From positions 16,721,501 to 16,785,500 of the forward strand of contig CM068585.1 of NCBI GenBank assembly GCA_035048485.1: 64,000 nucleotides of DNA, given 5' to 3'. Positions 60,501 through 64,000 of the stretch are shown piece by piece (positions within the stretch are counted from its first letter, which is position 1; every line of letters starts with the position of its first letter). The notes under the pieces were generated by a model, which was not told where the DNA came from, searched no databases, and saw nothing but the letters and a program-made list of their open reading frames with translations. The position numbers and the translations under genes were made by a program. Source of the stretch: Pteria penguin. Taxonomy: Eukaryota > Mollusca > Bivalvia > Pterioida > Pteriidae.

Positions 60501-63257
60501 AGTGACAATCTATTACCCCTATTTTATTGTATCATGATCGTCCAGTGACAATATATTCACCGTATTTTGTTGTATCATGATCGTCCAGTAACAATCTAAT
60601 CACCCTATTTTATTGTATCATGATCATCCAGTAACAATCTAATCACCCTATTTTATTGTATCATGATCGTCCAGTAACAATCTATTACCCCTATTTTGTT
60701 GTATCATGATATATTAACTTTGAACCCGACGGGAAAGAATTATTCATGTTATTACAAAAAGTAATGCACAAGGAAAAACAACAAGAGGTACACTGATACA
60801 AAACAAATGTTGTATCAACAAGAAAATATGAACGAGACAAAGGACACAGTGGTGTTGCTTAGCCAGGATTAAAAATGGTAAATAAAATAATCCACACTAT
60901 CTTTAACTGATCTTCATAATTGTATTGTCTATTGAAAGAGTTAACTATAAGTGTGGATCTTATGAGCATGCTACTTTGATCACATTTTTGAAACCAATAA
61001 ATCATGGTCTCGGGTGAGGTAAGTTTTCATCTATGCTGTGTGAGCTAAAAATGTAGAGACAAGAACTATTTTAGTTATGTGCAGTAGACAGACCCTAGAA
61101 CTCAGTCTCAGTATATTGACTATTGTAATAATTCCTGTATGAGTACATGAAACAGATCAGCCAATAATGTTTGAACAAAAAACTCTTCCACTTTAAAATT
61201 CAGAATTTAACAATATAAATGATGTTCGAATCTTTCAAATTAGGATTAAAAAGAAGTTTTGATGACCCACTTAAAATTCTAAATGAAATGGATTTTTCTG
61301 TAGGAAAATGAAGTAACAACAATGTTCATGTTACACTGTATTGTAGTAAACACAAGTCTCTTCTTACATACTTGGCTTAAGTATGCGATGTTTATGTCAA
61401 AATTTAATTTCAGAAGGGACATAAAAATAGTTGTTTTAGTAATTATTGATTTCTAGAATTCAAAAATGAAAATAGATCACATAACATACAAGATGTAGGT
61501 TAAGAAGAACAAGTAGTTCTATATTAAAAGTTTGGCATTCAGCAACATTTACCAGGATCTGTCGATTGTACATCATTTCTATTGTTGTCTTGATATGTAA
61601 ACATATAATATATATAGTGTATGGAGAATGCTTTCATTATGTTCCTGTTTACTGAATGTTTCACTTGCATATATATTTCATCTTTACGGTGATTTGCTCT
61701 TAAATGTTTTACATCTTACAATATTTTACCAATACAGAAGCATCATTTGCCAGATGCAATTATTGCACAAAAATTATGTTCTTAATTTCAATTGAGTATT
61801 GCCCTGAGCAGTATACCTCAGCTGTGTTCAGTATTAATGGAATTAATTCTCAGTGTCTGGAAAAAAATTCTATAAAATACTACAATAAAATGCAAACGAA
61901 ATGACTCACCATCGACATAATCAGACCAATAGACTGGTAGCCTTCTCCTCAAATCTCCATATATCCCTCTGAATAATCCACATCGGCACGACGACTGAAA
62001 AAGAGAAAAGCTTTGATTGTTGTTAAAATCGTTTTAACAGTATTTAGTTTAAACTGTATTTATTGTTCATAGATGTAACATTTAAAAGATTTCACAAATA
62101 CAATGATCAGGATTTGAAAACAAGCTGCTAGAGCATATATTATTTCAATTCCTGAAATGAGTAGGCATGTAATTATAACACAAAAAATTTATACCAGCAA
62201 GAATTCTATATGTAACTGCGAAAACACACAGTATAATTAACACATATATACTGTATTGACACAGTCTCAGGTTGCTAACCATGTAATAGGACCCTGACCC
62301 AAGACCAGATTTAAGGGTTACTGCAGTGAATATTACACTATCTTTACCTTGCAACACATCAAGTGAATCATACAAACATTTACATAATTAATCATTACAG
62401 ATAAATACAGGCCCGCCCTCACATACAAAAGACCTAAAACCTCAACAAGAACAGAAGTAGGTGCTGCTGATCAAAATTGGGTCTAGCATATGTGTATACA
62501 CAATTTAAAAGCTAAGCACTGTTGAAAATGTTGTCACATTTCAGAATTTTAAATATATCACAAAATGTGGCAAATGTGATGGGTATATGCATTGTAACCC
62601 CATGAGATAATTGTGTACTTATGAAACTAAGTTATAGTTATAGTTGATGTTAAAGTAATTAGTTATAGCCAGTTATAGCTGATAATTACATCAATTTAAG
62701 ATTCACTTAATCTTTTAAATACAGTTGAATCTCATTTACTCAAATTTCTGGTTAGTTCAAAATGATCTCAAAAGTTCTGGTTTTATTGTAAAAATATCAA
62801 AATATCTTAACTTCAGTATAAACATGAATTCAGGTAAGATGAATATTTATTTCTGTTGCCAAGCATTGATACAAATTCCACTTAAAACATGAATTTATGC
62901 CTATGACCCATTGAATAAGAGTTATTCGGTGTGAACTGTCCACCAAGTAATGGCAATGTGCAAACTAGTAATGTCTGTAATGAGGAATAGTATCCATTTC
63001 ATTTATGGTTTTGAGTTTTATGATAGAGCCAGGATTCTAGTCCACATGCTGTGACTTACCGATTCTCCATCTGAATCCTCTATAGGTATCTTTTCAGTTG
63101 CCATTTTCTGAGTTTCAGCAAGGTCTTTGGCATGATGCTCCAGAATCTCCTTGAATTCTTCTTCAGAACTGGATGCTAATAAATCCAGCCTTACATTGAC
63201 ATCAGAGAAAATGGTGGCAAATGATCGACCAGTCTCCAATTCATTCTTGGTTCCTTT
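45527..63257 (-). CDS. SLC4A11: SLC4A11-type transporter, 13 exons, 5' end outside window
   Basis: Exons in transcript order: 63257-63060, 61994-61910, 59616-59494, 59051-58938, 58356-58224, 56904-56831, 55755-55485, 53541-53435, 51509-51335, 50166-49993, 49149-48957, 47417-47248, 45587-45527. All boundaries are AG/GT, phases agree, and they join into 625 residues and TAA. SLC4A11 is the divergent SLC4 member; in vertebrates it is a plasma-membrane H+/OH- (NH3-linked) conductance rather than a bicarbonate carrier, and it was first described as a borate transporter. Diagnostic segments: [80 protein letters not shown]...[52 protein letters not shown] and [13 protein letters not shown]. The N-terminal cytoplasmic part is mostly missing to the right. 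Confidence 0.96.
45785..46570. repeat. 52-bp minisatellite in the last SLC4A11 intron
   Basis: About 16-17 copies of CATCCCCTGCTAATAGAACC-AGGGGTGGGATCAGGTGCCA-TAGAGGAGTAAG. Some units are deleted to about 31 bp. It is GC-richer than its surroundings. Frames through it ([13 protein letters not shown]) are repeat products. Confidence 0.96.
47037..47209 (+). mobile_element. tRNA-derived SINE, family B, copy 2
   Basis: GGGCAGGCTTGGTGTAGTGG head, GGGTTCGATTCCC B box, same body and GCGACGTAAAACA tail as copy 1, ending in CCAACCAACCAAA. The target-site duplication ACATTGTTTTATA flanks it at 47024-47036 and 47210-47222. Confidence 0.95.
47248..47417 (-). CDS. SLC4A11: SLC4A11 penultimate exon
   Basis: Acceptor CTTCTGCAG|AGT, donor CTCAG|GTAAGA. 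It encodes [18 protein letters not shown] then [20 protein letters not shown] and [16 protein letters not shown], two hydrophobic membrane spans after a basic IRRVPQRK loop. Nearly the human order ([20 protein letters not shown]...MKMIFP). Confidence 0.97.
47640..48715. repeat. 30-bp minisatellite with 60-bp higher-order period
   Basis: Alternating units AACAAAGCTATCAACTAATG-ATGATTGGT and AACAAAGC(C/T)ATCAACTAATA-ATATGGTTAGT. From about 47940 to 48430 the 60-bp dimer repeats almost perfectly. It lies in the SLC4A11 intron before the penultimate exon. Confidence 0.97.
48957..49149 (-). CDS. SLC4A11: SLC4A11 exon with [12 protein letters not shown] core
   Basis: Acceptor CATTTACAG|A, donor GAGCAA|GTAAGT. 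It encodes [20 protein letters not shown], then [20 protein letters not shown] and [15 protein letters not shown]. The (V/I)P-x-PVL(Y/F)G-FLY-GVTSL block is conserved across SLC4 transporters. Confidence 0.97.
49993..50166 (-). CDS. SLC4A11: SLC4A11 exon with [16 protein letters not shown]
   Basis: Acceptor CTATTACAG|G, donor CAAAT|GTAAGT. It encodes [20 protein letters not shown], a hydrophobic stretch, and [20 protein letters not shown]. Human has VKGTAYHWDLL...[24 protein letters not shown], which separates SLC4A11 from the bicarbonate carriers. Confidence 0.97.
50450..50578. repeat. Foldback (hairpin) element, about 125 bp
   Basis: The core CATTCCCTCACTA pairs with TAGTGAGGGAATG (50491-50545), with CAGTACAG / CTGTACTG inside. 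The outer arms pair imperfectly: CATTCAAACCACAGGTTCTG against AACACCTGTGATTTAAACC. It lies in an SLC4A11 intron. Confidence 0.82.
51022..51174. mobile_element. 153-bp MITE-like element, copy 2
   Basis: Termini AATTGACCCTTCCATTT and GATGGGTCAATTA are inverted. It shares AACATTGAAAATGT and TTCAATAAATATTC with the copy at 28239. Here the two TGACGTCA sites are altered (GATGTCACA, TGTGACATCA). Confidence 0.8.
51335..51509 (-). CDS. SLC4A11: SLC4A11 exon with [14 protein letters not shown]
   Basis: Acceptor GTTTTCAAAG|TG, donor AACAA|GTGAGT. It encodes [20 protein letters not shown] then [19 protein letters not shown] and AALVNSPSN. The FF-(M/I)-(D/E)QN block is the SLC4 signature seen as LFFIEQNLVAALVNAP in human SLC4A11. 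Confidence 0.96.
52077..52232. mobile_element. Foldback MITE-like element (arms about 65 bp, loop under 20 bp)
   Basis: Left arm AATAAAAACTACCTAGCC, GTGGTTTATTGCCTAGTAAT, TCCCTGAGTCGAATGAACCA. It pairs with right arm TGGTTCATGCGACTCTGGGA, ATTACATAACAATAAATCAT, GGCTATGTAGTTGTTATTTT. The loop is AGTGGCTCGGTGATGAT. It is in the SLC4A11 intron between 51509 and 53435. Confidence 0.88.
52830..53350 (-). repeat. Dispersed repeat with CATAACTCCT blocks, triplicated
   Basis: Three units share GCCATAA(C/G)TC(C/T)TGTAA, GACA(G/A)CATTCC(C/T)CTTC and TGCACATCTTCAT. The end has AGTAGGACAGACGGGATGAC and TTTTTATGC. A related copy is at 63360-63690. Confidence 0.65.
53435..53541 (-). CDS. SLC4A11: SLC4A11 exon with [19 protein letters not shown]
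   Basis: Acceptor ATACTTCAG|A, donor GAATT|GTGAGT. It encodes [20 protein letters not shown] then [15 protein letters not shown]; human has [21 protein letters not shown]...SHGFREIE. Confidence 0.95.
54340..55190. repeat. 37-bp minisatellite with an 82-bp higher-order unit
   Basis: Unit CTATTCAAGTGAGACATTAT-AGAAGGCATGCTAGCCA. From 54840 to 55150 a composite with AGAAGTATTGAAGATATGAG inserted repeats four times. The left part is more degenerate. It lies in an SLC4A11 intron. Confidence 0.95.
55485..55755 (-). CDS. SLC4A11: SLC4A11 exon with the extracellular loop and [13 protein letters not shown]
   Basis: Acceptor TTAATTTCAG|AT, donor AAAAC|GTAAGG. It starts [21 protein letters not shown] long serine- and threonine-rich loop follows with candidate N-glycosylation sites NYS, NLS and NMS, then a membrane span in [20 protein letters not shown]. 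Human SLC4A11 has a glycosylated loop before LGTLWLGYTLYQF. Confidence 0.95.
55885..56495. repeat. 55-bp minisatellite carrying donor-like sites
   Basis: About 11 copies of ACCAACCACTCACCATCTAG-TATTGGCATTGGTATAACAA-TCAGGAAACCAGAGT. On the minus (sense) strand most units contain CTAGATG|GTGAGTGG, a good match to a 5' splice site. It is in the SLC4A11 intron upstream of the 55755 exon. Confidence 0.95.
56831..56904 (-). CDS. SLC4A11: SLC4A11 short exon [14 protein letters not shown]
   Basis: Acceptor TTTTTTGTAG|G, donor AAGAA|GTAAGT. It encodes [20 protein letters not shown] then DTAR; human has [22 protein letters not shown]. A 74-nt exon recognised by the protein match and splice phase. Confidence 0.96.
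56905..58223 (-). other. SLC4A11: SLC4A11 intron (1.3 kb)
   Basis: AT-rich. Contains loose TGACCTTGACCTTTCAA-like and GACAGACAAACAGACACA phrases (57360-57650) resembling decayed GACCTT-type repeats. No exon is seen. Confidence 0.5.
58224..58356 (-). CDS. SLC4A11: SLC4A11 exon with [15 protein letters not shown]
   Basis: Acceptor TTGCTTTAG|TT, donor ACAAG|GTAATT. It encodes [20 protein letters not shown] then [20 protein letters not shown]. Human: [34 protein letters not shown]. Confidence 0.96.
58379..58500. repeat. Short tandem repeat, about 51 bp, 2.5 copies
   Basis: TATTAATACGACATACTGAG then TATCTTTGAGATGTATATAT, in an SLC4A11 intron. Confidence 0.93.
58938..59051 (-). CDS. SLC4A11: SLC4A11 exon with [11 protein letters not shown]
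   Basis: Acceptor CTATTTCAG|AT, donor CCAAAA|GTAAGT. It encodes [20 protein letters not shown] then [17 protein letters not shown]; human [30 protein letters not shown]. The TTAPLAL motif replaces the GSTGPLL of classical SLC4 carriers, a mark of SLC4A11. Confidence 0.97.
59494..59616 (-). CDS. SLC4A11: SLC4A11 exon with first membrane span
   Basis: Acceptor ATTTTTCAG|GA, donor CCTCA|GTAAGA. It encodes [20 protein letters not shown] then [20 protein letters not shown], matching [38 protein letters not shown]. Confidence 0.97.
59912..60088 (-). mobile_element. tRNA-derived SINE, family B, copy 3
   Basis: Minus-strand copy: the head reads GTAGGCGTGGTGTAGTGG, B box GGGTTCGATTCCC, body as in copies 1 and 2, ending in (CCAA)n. 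Target-site duplication CACTGGTGATGG at 59900-59911 and 60089-60100. It sits directly against the 43-bp minisatellite. Confidence 0.95.
60108..60715. repeat. 43-bp minisatellite
   Basis: About 14 copies of GACAATCTATTACCCCTATT-TTATTGTATCATGATCGTCC-AGT in an SLC4A11 intron. Variants are GTAACAATCTAATCACCCTA and a single insertion near 60255. Confidence 0.97.
60716..61909 (-). other. SLC4A11: SLC4A11 intron remainder
   Basis: AT-rich unique-looking sequence, no exon or element recognised. Confidence 0.5.
61910..61994 (-). CDS. SLC4A11: SLC4A11 exon before the membrane domain
   Basis: Acceptor CTCTTTTTCAG|TCG, donor CGATG|GTGAGT. It encodes [20 protein letters not shown] then VYWSDYVD, equivalent to human [23 protein letters not shown] just before the first span. 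The cysteine-rich start differs from human. Confidence 0.93.
61995..63059 (-). other. SLC4A11: SLC4A11 intron (1.1 kb)
   Basis: AT-rich, with no exon, SINE or hairpin element recognised. Confidence 0.5.
63060..63257 (-). CDS. SLC4A11: SLC4A11 exon, cytoplasmic domain (first exon in window)
   Basis: Acceptor TTTTATCAG|AAA, donor GAATCG|GTAAGT, phase 0 both ends, 66 codons. It encodes [20 protein letters not shown] then [19 protein letters not shown]; human has [37 protein letters not shown]. Confidence 0.95.
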
Positions 63258-63997
63258 CTGATAAAATGTAATCAAAACTTGTGTTTATTTATACTTTATG
63301 AAAAACATAGAATTTCATGTAAAGAATTTTACTAAGGATTTTTTTTAAATAATGCTGTTATTTTAATGCCCCCCCTCCCACCCTGCTGGCAGCTAAGGCA
63401 GTAAAATATAATTGCCACAGAACTAATATTTGAAAATTCAAACAAGGTTCAGCCATATATGCAATGCACATTTCAAAGTCCCATAACTCCTGAAAAAAAT
63501 TTCTGAGCAAGGTTGCCTCCTTCATGCACATCTACATATGCTGCCCTACCTACATGTGAAGTTTGGTGAAATTCTGATGAATGGTTTGGGAGAAGTTGCA
63601 ATGACAAGGTTTTGGAATGATAGAAGGACGGAATGACAGGGTGCAACACTATATGCCCCCGGTGGGGGCATAAAAACAATAGAGTCAGAATCAACTTCAC
63701 TTCACTTTTAAATACTAGTATGCAAAGGCAAATTCACTTAACTTAATATCATGTTAGCTCAAGGTTGTTTCAGGCATACCTTGAAAAGATCTAAAGCAAA
63801 TTTACTAATTCTGCCTGCACATGAATACCTTGTTATCATATATTATCTTATTTATTCATATTTCCATATGGTTAAAACCATTAAAAGGTCCAGATCTCTT
63901 AAATATTTTCTGATTGAATGGTTTACAGTAGAACATAATGTAGCATCTACTGATGAATACTCTATAAGGTTGATATAGTGGTCACTGCAACTCATAC
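63258..63997 (-). other. SLC4A11: SLC4A11 intron reaching the window edge
   Basis: It contains a dispersed repeat (63360-63690) that closes with the ATGCCCCCGGTGGGGGCAT palindrome at about 63654-63672. At the very edge 63992-63998 reads ACG|GTATGAG on the minus strand, which may be the donor of the next upstream exon. Confidence 0.5.
63355..63680 (-). repeat. Dispersed repeat, GGGGGCAT palindrome end
   Basis: Read on the minus strand it opens with TTTTATGCCCCCACCGGGGG-CATATAG, has CTGTCATTCCGTCCTTCTAT, and closes near TGCCAGCAGGGTGGGAGGG. The inner part shares GGCAGCTAAGG and CATAACTCCTG with 5530-5640 and 52830-53350. Confidence 0.7.
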
Positions 63998-64000
63998 CGT

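Overview
The window is eukaryotic nuclear DNA. It is AT-rich, its three protein genes are cut into many short exons by long introns, and its introns are full of minisatellites, tRNA-derived SINEs and small inverted-repeat elements. The repeat types (tRNA-SINEs ending in a GACGTAAAAC tail, elements opening with a GCTCACCTGAGCC or ATGCCCC palindrome, a mariner) and the protein matches point to a mollusc, most likely a bivalve; no species is assigned.

Genes. (1) 14448->6444, minus strand: 5' part of a talin-like FERM gene, five exons with consistent splice phases. They encode an unfamiliar 112-residue N-terminus, then talin-type F1 (with its charged insertion) and F2. F3 and any rod were not found, so the gene probably runs off the left edge. 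(2) 14931->39493, plus strand: complete 12-exon POLR1E (PAF53/RPA49, RNA polymerase I), 415 codons plus stop. Its ATG lies 483 bp from the talin-like ATG, head to head. (3) 63257->45527, minus strand: 13 exons (625 residues plus stop) of an SLC4A11-type transporter, complete at the C-terminus and open at the right edge. Genes 2 and 3 converge on a 6-kb intergenic stretch.

Layout. 1-6.4 kb: mariner (518-1817) and unexplained DNA. 6.4-14.4 kb: talin-like gene with two intronic minisatellites, a SINE and a decayed Tc1-type transposase. 14.45-14.93 kb: shared promoter region. 15-23.5 kb: first intron of POLR1E with a 3.3-kb inverted-repeat structure and a 1.5-kb element opening with a hairpin. 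23.5-39.5 kb: rest of POLR1E. 39.5-45.5 kb: intergenic, with a 1.3-kb 32-bp minisatellite. 45.5-64 kb: SLC4A11 with six minisatellites, a foldback element and SINEs.

The genes are not a pathway: cell adhesion, rRNA transcription and membrane transport. The most interesting signal is two intronic minisatellites, in different genes, that have each incorporated the 3' splice site and first exon bases of the adjoining exon, giving decoy acceptors that would introduce premature stops.
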